DNA of 64,000 bases from contig CM051456.1 in the NCBI GenBank assembly GCA_028274465.1, forward strand, positions 96,873,050 to 96,937,049, given 5' to 3'. Both the position numbers and the translations under genes were made by a program. Below the pieces are notes generated by a model, which worked only from the letters and a program-made list of their open reading frames with translations, was not told the origin of the DNA and ran no database searches. The first letter of the stretch is position 1, and every line of letters begins with the position of its first letter. Source of the DNA: Plantago ovata. Taxonomy: Eukaryota > Streptophyta > Magnoliopsida > Lamiales > Plantaginaceae. Positions 43,677 through 55,886 of this stretch are shown here, one piece after another.

Positions 43677-44533
43677 GTAAAGTTGAAATGTGTTGGGAGG
43701 CTGAAGAGTTCATGGGCATTCGTCCTTTTCTTGTACTAGTAGGAGAGAATGCGTATGTTGACTATTGTAACCCTGCATTTTTTTGTCTTCAATTATTCGG
43801 TCATCTAACTTAATGTTCTTGGTTGCAATTGTTTATGATTTAGTTTGAGTCCATCAATGGCGGTCTCTCGCACAATTGGGAATATAGTGCGCTCAAAATT
43901 AGAAGTTGGATCGATAACTTGGGGAAAGATCCCTGCTGCTCACAAAGATCAGTTGTTTGCTGAGTTTAAGGTATATATATACACATATACACACTGTAAT
44001 TTTTTTTATATAACTATAAGTACATATTTTGTCATGTGTGCTTGTTGTTTATATATCTGAGTAGAATTGACATTTTCCAACTTGAAAATTATTAATAATT
44101 AAGTGATTTTTAGTAATTAGATGGACGTCATATTCAAAAGTCTTGTTACTTGTAATCATATAATAATTAATCACACCAGAAACCTGCACAGAGGCCTTAT
44201 AAACTCTTGTAAAGTGAATTTGTGTATTCAAGTGTTCTTGGTCAATTGCATGTGAATGATGTTCTTTGATTTGAAGTATTATAGGATAAAGTCGGCATAT
44301 CAATTAAGATTTATATTTCCAACTCAATTGTTAACTGCTAGGATACTCAAATTTTTTTTAAATTTATGTAGATTCAGTACCAGTGGACAGAGAACCAAGA
44401 AAACGAAGTGAAAAGGCGGTTCATGCTCAAGGGTGAAATTTGTACAGGAGCATGGTCCATAGGTGGAAGATGGTTTGGCTCAAAGCGAAGGATAGGCCGG
44501 ACGAAGTTAGTGAAACAACATGAAATGTCTTAA
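43677..44533 (+). CDS. CACTA-2 TNPA-type transposase fragment, three-exon model
   Basis: Three blocks join in frame with consensus splice sites: 43677-43752 (donor GC|GTATG; contains WEAEEFMGIRPFLVLVGENA), 43844-43970 (acceptor TTTAG, donor AAG|GTATAT; SRTIGNIVRSKLEVGSITWG then KIPAAHKDQLFAEFK) and 44372-44533 (acceptor TGTAG; YQWTENQENEVKRRF ... stop TAA). The first junction completes an Ala codon and the second lies between codons. The pattern W-x-x-IP, KDQ-L/W-x-x-F, W-x-x-x-E resembles the central part of plant Ptta/En/Spm transposase proteins, so this looks like a shortened TNPA-type gene. Exons upstream of 43677 were not found. Activity is unlikely. Confidence 0.62.
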
Positions 44534-44799
44534 TTTCGTATTGGATCCGTGACCCGGTTGAGATTATTGGATAATTTTATGTGATGTCTATGACTTTTTT
44601 TTTTTTTTGATGAAGATGACTATGACGTTTAAATGTTAATCAACTTCAATATTTGGGGATATATTCCATTAATTAGATTGTATTCAATATTTAATTAATT
44701 TGAGTTTTTTGGATCACAATATTAGCATTTGTTGCCTGTGATATAATGAAAATGCTGGGGAAATAATTTTAAATGCTAGAAAAAAAAATACCATAACTG

Positions 44800-45175
44800 T
44801 AATTTCCGTTGGCAAATCTGTCGTAATTTTATGACGGATGAAATTCCGTCGCAATTTCTAAGACGTAATCAAACATGGTCTATCAAAAAATCCGTCGAAA
44901 ATATACGACGGAAGCAAATTCCGTCGTTATTTCTTGTCCGGGCATGGTTGGTTCAACCGGAAGACCAGGATTGTATTCCGTCGTAAATTCCGTCATTAAT
45001 AGATGCCGACGGACTTACATTTTGTCATAAATTCCGTCGTAAAGTTTTCGACGGACTCATTTTCCGTCATTGTTGATTTACGACGAGCGATTTCTTGACG
45101 AACTTAATTCCGTCATAAATTCCATCGTTTACTTCAAATCCGTCATAAATTCCGTTGCAAATTCCGTTGAATATG
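44800..45175. repeat. CACTA-2 right subterminal array
   Basis: Repeated TTCCGTCGTAA/TTACGACGGAA-type motifs (for example 44843-44853, 44915-44930, 44975-44990, 45025-45040) lead up to the right end TTCTTGTAGTG. Confidence 0.85.
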
Positions 45176-45197
45176 CAGCAGAATTCTTGTAGTGGAA

Positions 45198-45750
45198 AGT
45201 GTGCTTTGGTTTCTGAGAATCATTAGTGATAGGATTTGTAAGGAACCTCATATCTTATCTTAGTGGATTCAGTCCTAGAAAGGACAAAGTGGATTAGTTG
45301 AGAGATTACGCCACTCTCAAATACCACTATAAAAGTGTTTGTGTGATTTACTTTACTGCACTTAGTTTTCAGCAAGTTACATTTATCGTACGTTGTCAAT
45401 CTGCTCACTTGCTGAAACTAGTTCTGTGATAAAAGCACTTATTGTACAAGACTTCCACACTCAGTTTTTAAGTATCAGCAAAATCATTACTGAAAAGTAA
45501 TAAGCACTTGCTAAGAAAGTTAAGTACCACCAAACTCATTACTGAAAAGTAATAAGCCCTTGCTGAGAAAGTTAAGCACCAGCAAACTCATTACTTTTCA
45601 GTAATAAGCACTTGCTGAGAAAGTTAAGTACCAGCAAACTCATTACTGAAAAGTAATAAGCACTTGCTGAGAAAGTTTTAAACTACGAAAAGTTTGAAAA
45701 GACTATTCACCCCCCCTCTAGTATTTTCTTGTTGTTTAAAGGGACCAACA
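45198..45750 (+). repeat. Copia-2A 5' LTR, right fragment
   Basis: Continues the LTR after CACTA-2, collinear with 55330-55776, ending GGGACCAACA. It contains four tandem units of about 62 bp (45476-45680) where Copia-2B has two. Confidence 0.92.
45476..45680 (+). repeat. LTR tandem repeat with ATTACTGAAAAGTAAT hairpin, four units
   Basis: Each unit carries AGCAAACTCATTACTGAAAA, GTAATAAGC and CTTGCTGAGAAAGTTAAG. In the third unit (45590-45605) the hairpin reads ATTACTTTTCAGTAAT: its loop is inverted while the arms ATTAC/GTAAT are unchanged. Confidence 0.9.
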
Positions 45751-45752
45751 AT

Positions 45753-45764
45753 TGGTATCAAAGA
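45753..45764 (+). promoter_or_regulatory. Copia-2A primer binding site, mutated
   Basis: TGGTATCAAAGA lies where Copia-2B has TGGTATCAGAGC, so two bases of the tRNA-Met match are lost. Confidence 0.85.
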
Positions 45765-45862
45765 TGGAGGTTCTTTAACCTTCAACACTGAACCTAGATC
45801 CCCTTAGGTGCTTTCCGTAAATCACTCTCACTTGATCAGTTTGGTAGTCATTTGCTGACATG

Positions 45863-48286
45863 ATGTCTTTAGGAGACGCTCCCTTGATGAAGCTGGAAAA
45901 CTATGAAAAATGACGAAACAACATGATGGTACATCTTGAGGCCATTATTGATGAGATGGTTACTGTCATAAACGATGGACCAATCAAGATCACTAAACTT
46001 GAGAAAAGTTTTCCTCACAAAACCATAGATACTGCTGGAATGGAAACTATCTTAGGTGAACCAGTCGATACCGTCGTTTCAAAACCAAGAGAGGAATGGA
46101 CTTCAAATGAAGCCAAAAGATTCCGTCTTGATGGCCAAGCAAGAAACATCATTATTCGATCTACTCCAGATACTATACAGTGCAAACTGTGGGGTGCCAA
46201 ATCTGCTAAAGAAGCTTGGAAAATGGTTCAAGATCTTTGTGTTGGATCTGACAAAACCAAGGAAAACAAACTCGAAGTGCTAAAGTTGAAGTTTCAAAAC
46301 TTCAAACAAGGTGCCAATGAGTCACTGGAAGACTTGGATTTCAGATTCACAACTCTAGTGAGCTAGTGAGATGGCTGCCTTAGGAGTTGGAAACTTCTAT
46401 TCAGATTCTGAAAAGGTGAAAACCATTATTAGAAGTCTGAATCAAGAATGGATCCACACTCAGAATTTCTACTATAATCAAGGAATGCCAAATATCACTC
46501 CAACCGAGTTGTTCTCTCATCTTGCTACTGTCAACTATGAGACAAAGCAAATAGAAAGTGTGTTTGCTGAAAAATCGCAAAACATTGCTCTTGCTGCCAA
46601 GCCGTCATCTTCTGAAAAGAAGAATGATAAAGAGCCTGCTGATGAAAACGCTCTTGCAGTTAGAAACATGAAGAAATTCATCATTAAGGAACTTGAAAGG
46701 CGAAAAGCAAAAGAGAAACCGAAAAAGCATCTTGGTAACAGCTACCATAAGTACAAAAATGAAGATAGCTCGCTGAACAAGCAAGCTCAGCAAGCAAACT
46801 CCTCCGAAGAACCAGTAGTTGGCAATGATCTTTACTTTTATTGCAAAAAGTCTGGACACTTCAAAGCAAATTGCCCCTTACTGAAAGGGAAATCTGCTGA
46901 AAAGAAGAAGAAGTTCAAGAAGGCTTTAATTGCTGAAGAAAAGAAAAAGCTTCAAGCAAAAATCGATGCTCTTTGCATTGAAACAAGCTCTGAAGATAGT
47001 GAGGTAGAAAGTTCAGACACTGAAGAAGAAGACGCCACTCTGGACGTAGAGATAGGCAAGGAAGTATGTGGAATAGCTATGGAAGCTTATCCAGATGTGT
47101 CAAACTACGAGTTCTGCCTCATGGCCGATCAGGTAAATTGTCCTACCTCTGAATCTGATTCAGAAAGTGAAGATGATATTGACCTTGATTGAATTCAAGG
47201 AGAAATCAAAAGATTTGAGAAAACTCTTAGCAAACAGCAAGATAAACTACAAAATGCTGAACTTCTGACTAAGCAGACTACTGAAATGTACGTCTTGCTG
47301 AGCGTTGAGTCAGAAAAGAAGGATGCTGAAATATTGCATCTCAAAAAGTTGCTGATGCTACAGAGAAAATTGCTCAAATGACAATAGGATTGGAAGAATA
47401 TCAGTCCTCAATTCTAAAGTTACTTGCTGAAATACAAGAAATGAAAAAGATGAAAGTCAATTTCAAATCTTATGCAGATGCTAGTAACACGCTGACTGAA
47501 CTGAACTCTTATCTGAGAGATCCATCTAAGAAAGAAGGTTTAGGTGCCACGTATGAAGGTGATGATGTAATACTCTTGAGTAAAGACAAATCACCAATTA
47601 CCTTTGTTCGTGCGACTGATAGTGATCAACCAGAACTCTATCAAATTGGTCAATCAAAGGTTGCTGAAATAAGCTATCAAGTACCTACGACCAAAAAGCC
47701 CGTTGTTGCTACTCAAAGTAACAAGATTTCAAAAGGAAAACAGGTTGCTGAAAAGCAAACTGTTCAGAAAAAGGATGCTGGAAAGCATTCCGCCAAACAA
47801 GTTGCTGCAAAGCAATTTGCTAAGCCTAAAGGCAAGATTACTAAAAGTAATCAGAAGACATTTGCTGACAAACTTGAATCAAGTAAGGTTGCTGAAACAA
47901 AAACTCAGCATACTCCAAAAAGTGGACTTGGGTTCAAAACCAAGCAAAGTCAACAATTTCATGAGTATAAGCAAAGTCAACAAAGATACTTTAAAGAGTT
48001 GAATAAATCCAAGCCCAAGAGTATTGACAATACTCAAAATGCTAGGACTAGAAGGAACCTTGCTGGAAAAGAACTTACTGAAAAGTATGTTTAGCAAAAG
48101 GGTCAACCAAGCAAGACACCACATCAGAAAGTGGACTTGATCAACAATGATCAAAGGTCTTTCGGTTCTAAACCATCTAGTTCCCCAACAAGTAGAAAAC
48201 AAGTCAAGATCGAAAAACTCATGACTTGGGTTTCCACTGGACGTTTTCTTGAACATGTTAATGGACATCCAATATTGGATAATTAA
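45863..48286 (+). pseudogene. Copia-2A gag
   Basis: The ancestral start is the ATG at 45863 (MSLGDAPLMKLENYEK), followed 16 codons in by a TGA where Copia-2B has Trp. Three long pieces (45923-46366, 46371-47192, 47378-48094) and a short end carry the copia Gag domain (RLDGQARNIIIRSTPD; KLKFQNFKQGANESLEDLDF), a zinc knuckle whose first Cys is Tyr (FYCKKSGHFKANC), an acidic Ser/Glu stretch and a Lys/Gln-rich tail. Breaks include a 4-bp insertion near 46364, a frame change after 47190 and a TAG at 48092. The family-level gag stop is near 48284. Confidence 0.9.
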
Positions 48287-49779
48287 CTTGTTTGCTCTTG
48301 ATTGTGCAGACTTCAACCACGGAGACAAACAATGCAATTTGACACTTTGACTGTGGATGCGGAAAACACATGACGGGCAATAAGAAAAACCTTATAAACT
48401 ATAGACGGTGGTCTAAAGGTCCAACAATAAGGTTTGCTGGTGGAGGCTTTGGTTCTACTAAAGGTTATGGTGATGTGAAGTTAGGATGCATTACCATTTC
48501 GGGAGTTCTTTATGTCAAAAATCTTAAGTTTAACCTTTTCAGCATGAGTCAGTTTGCTGACAAAGGTTACTTCATCAAAATTAAAAGTGATGAATGTAAA
48601 CTTATTGACGTTGAGACAAAGAAGGTTATCATGGTTCCTAGAAGATCAGGAGATCTCTATACCATAGATTGGTCTTCAGCAATCGTTTAAAAATGTCTTA
48701 TCTCAGATCATGATTGCCTTGCTGAAAAAGCATGGTTATGGCATAAACGAACAAGTCACCTAAACTTCAAGACGCTGAATAAGTTGTCTAAAAAGGCACT
48801 TGTAGTTGGATTACCTAAGGTTTTTAAGAAGGATGGTGTTTGCACTGCATGTCAGCAAGGTAAGCAAACCAAAACTTCTTTCAAGAACAAGGCAGTACTG
48901 TCAACTACAAAACCTTTACAACTCTTGCACATGGACTTGTTTGAATCTTCTTCAACAAGCTATGCTGGCAAGAAGTATGGTCTGGTGGTGGTAGATGATT
49001 ACTCAAGATTCACTTGGGTAATTTTCATCAAACACAAGTCTGAAACAAGGACTGAAATACCTAACTTGCTGAACAAGCTCGAAGTCATGAAAAATGACAA
49101 GGTAAAAATCATTAGAACATACCATGCTACTGAGTTTGTAAACCAGTACATAACTGAGTATTGCACTTCCAAAGGCATACAACATCAGTTATCCTCTGTA
49201 AGGAGACCTCAACAAAATAGTGTTGCTGAAAGGAAGGATCGTACCCTTAAGGAAGCAGCTAGAACAATGCTTGCTGACACTGAAATAAGTGAAGCTTATT
49301 GGGTTGAAGCGATTAATACCGCCTGCTATACTCAAAATAGATGCTTGATAACTAAGGAATACAACAAAACTCCCTATGAGTTATCTGTTGGAAGACCTCC
49401 TAACATCACTCATCTAAGAGTATTTGGTTGCAAATGCTTTGTTCTTAACAATGGTAGAGAATACTTAAGAACATTTCAACCAAAGGCAGATGAAGCGATA
49501 TTTCTTGGCTACTCCTTACATAGCAAAGCTTATAGAGTTTACAACAAAAAGGCACAAAAGATTGAAGAATCAGTGCATGTTGTATTCTATGAAAAGTCAT
49601 AAGGAGTCCCTGTTGAAGAAGAAATATCAGAATGTATGAAGAAATTACTCATACACGAGCAAAGAACTGAATCCAATGCTGAAAATGTCAAATCTATTGA
49701 ACTTAATGATGATTCTGACAATGACACTCCTACTCCAAGCCATGACAAAATAAATGTAGTTCATGATAAATAATTTATG
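48287..49779 (+). pseudogene. Copia-2A protease and integrase
   Basis: The protease region has a Trp-to-TGA change, and its active site reads HFDCGCGKHMTG where Copia-2B has HFDSGCGKHMTG. The pre-integrase zinc region (HKRTSHLNF ... CTACQQGK) and the integrase core follow (LHMDLFESSSTSYAG; VDDYSRFTWVIF). The second catalytic Asp is Tyr (IRTYHATEF for the usual IRTDHGTEF), so integration activity is lost. A TAA at 49600-49602 stands where Copia-2B has Gln. Confidence 0.9.
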
Positions 49780-51657
49780 CCTAAAGAAGCAGTTGCTCAC
49801 GATGTTGCTGAAACTACGCAACCTCATGTCTCTGCTCACGAGTTATCTCAAACCAGCAATGCTGAACAAGCAGTTGCTGATGAACCAATTTCAGCAGAGA
49901 CACAACAAAATACCAGTAGTACTGAAAAAGTACATGATGAAGAGTCACATGCTGAAACACAAACATATCCAGATCCAAAGAGCAGAAAACCTGTTAATAA
50001 GTGGATTAGAGATCATCCCTCTACGGATATGATTGGTGATATTGACAAACGCCAAGTGACTAGATTCAAAGTATCTACTAATCAAGAACTTGCTAAAGAA
50101 GCAAATGTTGTTGAAGTAGAAGCTTTGTTCTCTTGCTTTGTTTCAAAAATTGAGCCCAAACCATAGAAGAAGCTTTAAAGCATTCTGAATGGATCAAGGC
50201 AATGCAAGAAGAACTGGATCAATTTGAAAGGAACAAAGACTATTTGTACCCCTTGCTAAAGGAAAGAAAGCAATTGGTACAAAGTGGGTGTTTAGAAACA
50301 AGGTGAGTGAGTCTAGAGAAGTAACAAGGAACAAAACACGTTTAGTTGCTCAAGGTTATTGCCAGAGTGAAGGATTGGATTATGATGAGTCTTATACACC
50401 AGTTGCAAGATTGGATGCTTAGACTTTTCTTAGCCTTTGCTGCTCATAATGACTTCATAGTTTATCAAATGGATGTTAAAAGTGCATTCCTAAATGGTGA
50501 ACTTGCTGAAGAAGTCTACCTAGAACAACTCCCTGGCTTTGAACTTCCCTCAGAAACCAAGATGGAATATAAGATTCAGAAAGTTGTATATGGTCTAAAG
50601 CAAGCACCTAGAGCTTGGTATGATACCTTAGCTAAGTTCTTGCTGGATAATGGTTTCAAGAAAGGTGAAGTTGATAAAACCTTATTTACCATGAACCATG
50701 ATGGTAAAATACTTTTAGTCCAGATTTATGTGGATGACATAATTTTTGGATCTAAGGACAAGCAACTTTGTGATGATTTTGCCAAACTCATGACAAACAA
50801 ATTTGAAATGAGCATGATGGGCAAATTGAATTATTTCCTAGGATTGCAAGTCAAGCAACTCAAAGATGGAATATTCATAAATGAAGCAAAGTATGCAAAG
50901 GAAATGCTCATAAAATTCAGGATCAAAGAGGAAGAAAAACCTAAAGAGATTCCTATGAGTGTTGATACCAAATTGGGCTATACTAAATAAGACAAAAGTG
51001 TGGATGAACACAAGTATAGGAAGCTCATTGGTTCCTTGTTGTATCAAACAACAAGTAGGCCTGACATTGAGTATGTTGTTTGTGTGTGTGCAAGATTCCA
51101 ATCTGATCCTAGAGAATCACACTACAAGAAAGCACTCAAAATACTGAAATATGTCAAAGGCACAGTCAATGTTGGATTATGGTATCCAAAAGATTCTGGA
51201 TTAGAATTGGTTGGTTATTCAGATGTTGACCATGGAGGATCAACTCTTGATAGAAAAAGTACTTCTGGAACTTGTCAGTTTCTAGGTACAAGATAAATTT
51301 CATGGTTCAGCAAGAAGCAAACCTGTGTAGCCAATTCATCCACTGAATTTGAATACATTGCGGCTGGTTGTTGCACTGTCCTTTGAATTCAGCAACAACT
51401 AAGAGATTATGGTATTTCTGCAAAGAAAACGCTAATCTTTTGTGATAATACAATTGCTATTGCTATCACGCAAAATCCTAAGTTTCACTCAAGGACAAAG
51501 CACATTGATATTAGACATCATTTCATCATAGATCATGTTGAAAAAGGAGATATTGAGGTTGTAAAAGTAGGTATTGATGCTCAACTTGCTGACATCTTTA
51601 CCAAGCCCCTTCCAGATAATAGTTTCGCAATGCTAAGGTATAACCTTGGATTGATTG
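49780..51657 (+). pseudogene. Copia-2A reverse transcriptase and RNase H
   Basis: RT motifs are spread over three frames: [20 protein letters not shown] (linker), [37 protein letters not shown] and the catalytic YVDD (50729-50740). Frameshifts lie near 50160 and 50420 and a TAA at 50988-50990. RNase H follows (DRKSTSGTCQFLG; FHSRTKHIDIRHHF), with a stop after LGTR and SSTEFEYIAA where SSTESEYIAA is normal. It is cut at 51657 by a solo LTR; the final codons resume at 52703 (ELPQ). Confidence 0.9.
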
Positions 51658-52702
51658 TGATGAACGTGTCAGATTCAATCAAATAATATTTGTTATTTAG
51701 CCAAAGGCAATCCACAACTACAACGAAAACCGTAGTGTAGCAGCAGAATGACTCGAGTGTCGTTCTCTCAGGACTATAACTAGCTTTATCTATTTAATAA
51801 GAAAATATAAAACAGCAGAAGATAATTAAGTCTGATTGGCCGACAAGTGTCCTAGTGTGCATAATGATCAATACAACATACGAGAATTTTGGTGTTCAAC
51901 TCATCAACGAAATAAAGCAATGACACGGAGTATAATGCGCGATATAGCCATTAGCATGATTATCTTCCCTCGCTAAGAATTCACATACTACCACCAACGA
52001 TAAATTTAGCTACTCATAATGTGCATGCAATCAATAGCAATCATAGAAGAAAACATATTGAAAGAATATATAAAATAAGTAGATAAAAGTTGTAAGATAC
52101 AAAGTTACCGAAGGTTGTCAATCTCCGGATGATTGTGATCCTACGCGCTCCAATCTGCTATGAAAAAGTATCCCCTAAGCTATGGAACTCCCAGGACAGG
52201 CCCCGGGAAGTTCCTACCTAAAACTATAGAGAGAGGTGAGAAAGTAGACTTGGAAAGATATGATTTTCGGAGAGAAAACTCGCAACTATATATAGGCCCG
52301 AAATATCTCTGGGGCGGTTCGCCCGAGACACGGGGCGGTTCGCCACCCAGTATTTCGCGGAATTTCTGCGTTTTTCGACGCGGATTTGGATTTCTTCACC
52401 TTTCCGGACTCGGTTTCAGACTTCTAATGGCCTTCTAACCTCCAGATTCGGCCCCTAGACTCCAAATCCTATCCGGAAACCTTCAGATACTCCAAATATG
52501 CTTCTGGAACACCAATTCCTTGTAGACTTTAATATAATTGCCCGTAAATCTCCGAATTTCAACCAAAACCTGTAAAATAAAATCTAAAAGGAAACGTGAC
52601 ACTATTCTAATAAAATGTACTAAAATATAGCTAAATTAACATAGAGGATAGCTAAAATAGGTCAAAAAGACTCGAATGAAAGTGTAAAATACACATTCAT
52701 CA
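51658..52702 (-). repeat. Solo LTR of the Gag-A/Gag-D family
   Basis: TGATGAACG to ATTCATCA in minus orientation, flanked by the perfect 5-bp duplication GATTG (51653-51657 and 52703-52707). No internal region is present, so the element was reduced by recombination between its LTRs. About 200 bp near 51820 are deleted relative to the Gag-A LTR. GC palindromes and the TATA-like CTATATATAG are retained (52284-52348). Confidence 0.94.
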
Positions 52703-52742
52703 GATTGAACTACCTCAATAAAAAGGGATACATTTGATTGGA

Positions 52743-53086
52743 TTACTGAAACGAGCATTCAACAAGCCAACAGTTGCTTAAAGGTTTATTCATCCCTTGA
52801 AAAGTCCCTTTCTACTGATTCCTCTAAAAAGAGATGGTTGTACACGAAGTGTTTGCTAAAACAGGTATTGAGCAAGTAATTCCTTCAAACCGGGTATTTG
52901 TTAGGAAATTTGATCACTTGCTGAAACGGGTATTCAGACGATCAAGGATACTGAAACAAGTATTCAAAGTATCAAGAGATAAATCTGAGACGGGAACTCA
53001 GCAAAGAGCAAGATTGCTTCTCACCAGAAGAGAATTTACCTAAAAATATCTCAATATAAAAAGGATTTACTGAGACGGAAACTCAC
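52743..53086 (+). repeat. Copia-2A hairpin array, decayed
   Basis: Six modules with CTGAA/TTCAG or CTGAG/CTCAG arms around 7-base loops (for example 52918-52940 with loop ACGGGTA, 52985-53001 with loop ACGGGAA). Several have lost pairing. It occupies the same place as the better array of Copia-2B at 61719-62082. Confidence 0.8.
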
Positions 53087-53515
53087 GAATATCTTTGACC
53101 CAAAGAAAAATGAGATATTTGATTGATGGGGAACTTTCAGCAACTACAAGGCTTGTTACTTATAAAGTAATTACTAAAGTCAGATAAAACTGCTGAAAAG
53201 ATTCTAATACTTCAGCAACCTATTAGCTTTGAAGTAAAAGAGATAAAATCCCGTGAATCAAGGTAAAATCAAATGTGACGTTAATCGTGGCACATATAAA
53301 CTCGTTGTAAATCATGACATGAAATACAATCGTGGCCATTGATTTTAAAGCAGTTGATGATCCAACGGTTAATGTTGCAAAGAGAAATCATGCTCTGACG
53401 GTTTCGTGTTAGTGGACCACTACGCATTCAATGCAAAGGCTCCACTAACTCGTTGTATCTCTGTTTTACCCTTGTTGAGAGCTCAAAACCATTGAGCTTC
53501 TCACATAACAGAGAT

Positions 53516-53526
53516 ACTATATAAAT
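53516..53526 (+). promoter_or_regulatory. TATA-like box before the Copia-2A third ORF
   Basis: ACTATATAAAT lies about 150 bases upstream of the third ORF's ATG (53673), followed by GAGTTAGAGAAAGACAAAAT. Copia-2B has the same block at 62471-62480. It could be an internal promoter. Confidence 0.5.
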
Positions 53527-53672
53527 GAAGAGTTAGAGAAAGACAAAATTCTTTAACTCACATTTCCGTTCTCTGCAAAAATTCCCTAGCATGTGCTCTG
53601 AATTACTGTATCTCCGGTAAAAACGAAAAGCATCTTTTTCGTACTCCCCTAGTCTTACCTCCTATATAAGAG

Positions 53673-54212
53673 ATGGCTTCCAAGAGACAATCTTCTAAGA
53701 ACACAAAGTCCTCTAAGGCAGACAGTGCTAGAAAAAGCACTGCTCCTACTCTGGCAGCAACTCCGGTGAAAAATACGGTAAAAATTGTGCTTGCCAACGA
53801 CCGTATAACAGAGAGACCCATGTCTCTTGCATATCTCAACGCTGAAAAGTGTGAGCCGATGATGCAATGGGGAGGATTTTCTAAAGAGAAGTATATTCGA
53901 TACTTCTATGAACAAGAATTATATGAAAAAAAACTTGAGGCGCTGAACTACATAAATCAACAAGGCCTACTTTTCTTCATCACTGCTCACCCCAAGAAAA
54001 TGGTGAGTATGTTAGACACTATGGAATTCTACAATAATGCAGAAATTCAGACCCTTACTGATGGACAAGGAATCACTGAAAAAGTGATTTCTACAACAGT
54101 TCAGGGAAAGCAAATCATCCTGAAATGGATTGATTTAGCAAACATCTTTCAGATTCCAACTACTGGAACTGAAGATGACATCACTGCTACTGACGAAGAA
54201 ATTGAAGCCTTC
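53673..54212 (+). pseudogene. Copia-2A third ORF (env position), truncated
   Basis: Starts MASKRQSSKNTKSSKADS and runs 180 codons, ending where Copia-2B LTR sequence begins. It matches the first part of the Copia-2B third ORF: MQWGGFSKEKYIRYFYEQEL, MLDTMEFYNNAEIQTLTDGQ, ILKWIDLANIFQIPTTGTED. The basic Ser/Lys N-terminus is followed by a globular part with no signal peptide. The pattern EFYNNAE...V-x-G-x-x-I...DLANIF-x-IP resembles 'putative plant transposon protein' domains. The role is unknown. Confidence 0.85.
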
Positions 54213-55776
54213 TGTTAGGAAACTTGTAATTTTGATGAGCAATTAACCATGCTAAATTAAGGAAAGTCCAGTAACTAGTACTCTTAAGGTCCATAGGAAT
54301 TTAGAATTTTAGAGGACATTGTAAAAGAGGCACGTTTGCTGAAGACTTAGAGTAGGTGCTAGATAGGTGTTTTAACCGCTTATGATGTATCTTGTTTTCT
54401 GAAAAGAAAAACAACCTATTGAAGCATTTGCTGATGATGTACTTTGTGTACACAAACAAACTATTGAAGCATTTAGAACCATTCAGAAACTTGAAGAATT
54501 TGAAGACTGAAGACTAGAAGATTTCTGAAGATGGTATCTACAAAGGCACATGTTGCTCAGAAAGTGGAAACTTCAGCAACAGCTTGCATAAGTGAAAATC
54601 TAAACGACAGAGTAGGTTGTGCTTGCTGAAACTGAGACTGATCACTTGCTGAAAAACATATGTGACCTCCTTGCTGAAAGTACTTGCATTTGCGCTCCAA
54701 CGTTCATATTTGAATTTCATTCAAATGAACATTAAATGCAAAGCATGCACGCGAAGGACATGAAGACTAGAAGACAAATAAAGGACGCTGCTGAAAGTAC
54801 AAAAGCAAGATAGTGACATCTTAAGGAACAAAGCCTTAGAATTTGAAATTCAAACGGCTCCCTTGATTCACTATAAATATAGGTCATCCGGCAAATAGTT
54901 GAAGTGTGTCAACAACGTGATCAAACTCTCACTTGTGCTTAAACTCACATACCCTTCAAACACTCTTTACTTCCATTGATCCGTTTCAAGACTTAAAGCT
55001 TGAAAAAGCTACTTGTGAAGAAGTAGAACATACACGGCTAAGAAATTAGTTAAGTGTTCTTTCTTTCGAACAAGAACAAGTCTTGACACCAGAAACAATC
55101 AAACTTGTTTACTGCAAAGTATTCAAAGTTTTGTTTCTTAGATTACTTGTTGTAGCTGAATAAGTTATAATCAAGTTATCTCATCCCAAACCTCTCTAAC
55201 TGAAAATACACCCTTTCAGGCGTGAAATTAAGGGGAAACTTAATCGAGCATAGTGTTGCTGATTAAAAGTCCCAAGTTTTGTGGAGAACAAGGTTTCGTT
55301 CTCTAGTTAGGTTGGAAACGAAGCAAGTGTGCTTTGGTTTCTGTTGAATCGCTCTAGATAGGTGTTGTAAGGAACCTCAAACTTGTCTTAGTGGATTCAG
55401 TCCTAGAAAGGACAAAGTGGATTAGTTGAGAGATTACGCCACTCTCAGATACCACTATAAAAGTGTTTGTGTGATTTACTTACTGCATTTAATTTTCAGC
55501 AAAGCATATCTATATGTACACAGTCACTCTGTTCACTTGCTGAAACTATCATTTACTGACAAAGAACTTATTGTACAAAGACTTCCGCTCTCTGATTTTA
55601 AGTATCAGCAAAACTCGTTACTGAAAAGTAACTAGTGCTTGCTGAGAAAGTTAAGTATCAGCAAACTCATTACTGAAAAGTAATAAGCCCTTGCTGAGAA
55701 AGTTTTAAACGACGAAAGTTTGAAAAGACAATTCACCCCCCCTGTAGTCTTTTCTTGTTGTTTAAAGGGACCAACA
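54213..55776 (+). repeat. Copia-2B 5' LTR
   Basis: 1564 bp, TGTTAGG to GGGACCAACA. A TATA box (CTATAAATAT, 54871-54880) stands 900 bp before the end. Two tandem units with the ATTACTGAAAAGTAAT hairpin lie at about 55600-55710. The word CTTGCTGAAA recurs several times. Confidence 0.82.
54871..54880 (+). promoter_or_regulatory. Copia-2B LTR TATA box
   Basis: CTATAAATAT in a position suited to the LTR promoter. The downstream AACAACGTGATCAAACTCTC would lie near the transcription start. Confidence 0.65.
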
Positions 55777-55778
55777 AG

Positions 55779-55790
55779 TGGTATCAGAGC
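55779..55790 (+). promoter_or_regulatory. Copia-2B primer binding site (initiator tRNA-Met)
   Basis: TGGTATCAGAGC two bases after the LTR, a complete match to the usual copia primer site. Confidence 0.93.
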
Positions 55791-55886
55791 GAGGTTCTTT
55801 AACCTTCAGCACTGAACCTAGATCCCCTTAGGTGCTTTCCGTAAAACACTCTCACTTGATCAGTTTGGTAGTCTTTTGCTGACAGG

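Larger units (their letters stand above)
41203..45194 (+). mobile_element. CACTA-2, non-autonomous CACTA transposon
   Basis: The termini are CACTACAAGAA and, read inward, CACTACAAGAA: an 11-bp perfect inverted repeat flanked by the 3-bp duplication GAA. Both ends have arrays of a TACGACGGAA-type motif. At 4.0 kb it has no TNP2 transposase, only a short TNPA-type gene, so it would need a partner's transposase. Confidence 0.95.

Noticed and set aside
53673-54212. Calling the third ORF a true envelope gene
   Set aside because: No signal peptide, membrane span or fusion-type region is visible; only the position is env-like.
54213-55776. Interpreting this LTR as the 3' LTR of Copia-2A in a tandem array
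   Set aside because: Possible, but homology to the third ORF breaks exactly at the TG of the LTR, which fits insertion of Copia-2B better; the far side is outside the window, so this is not settled.
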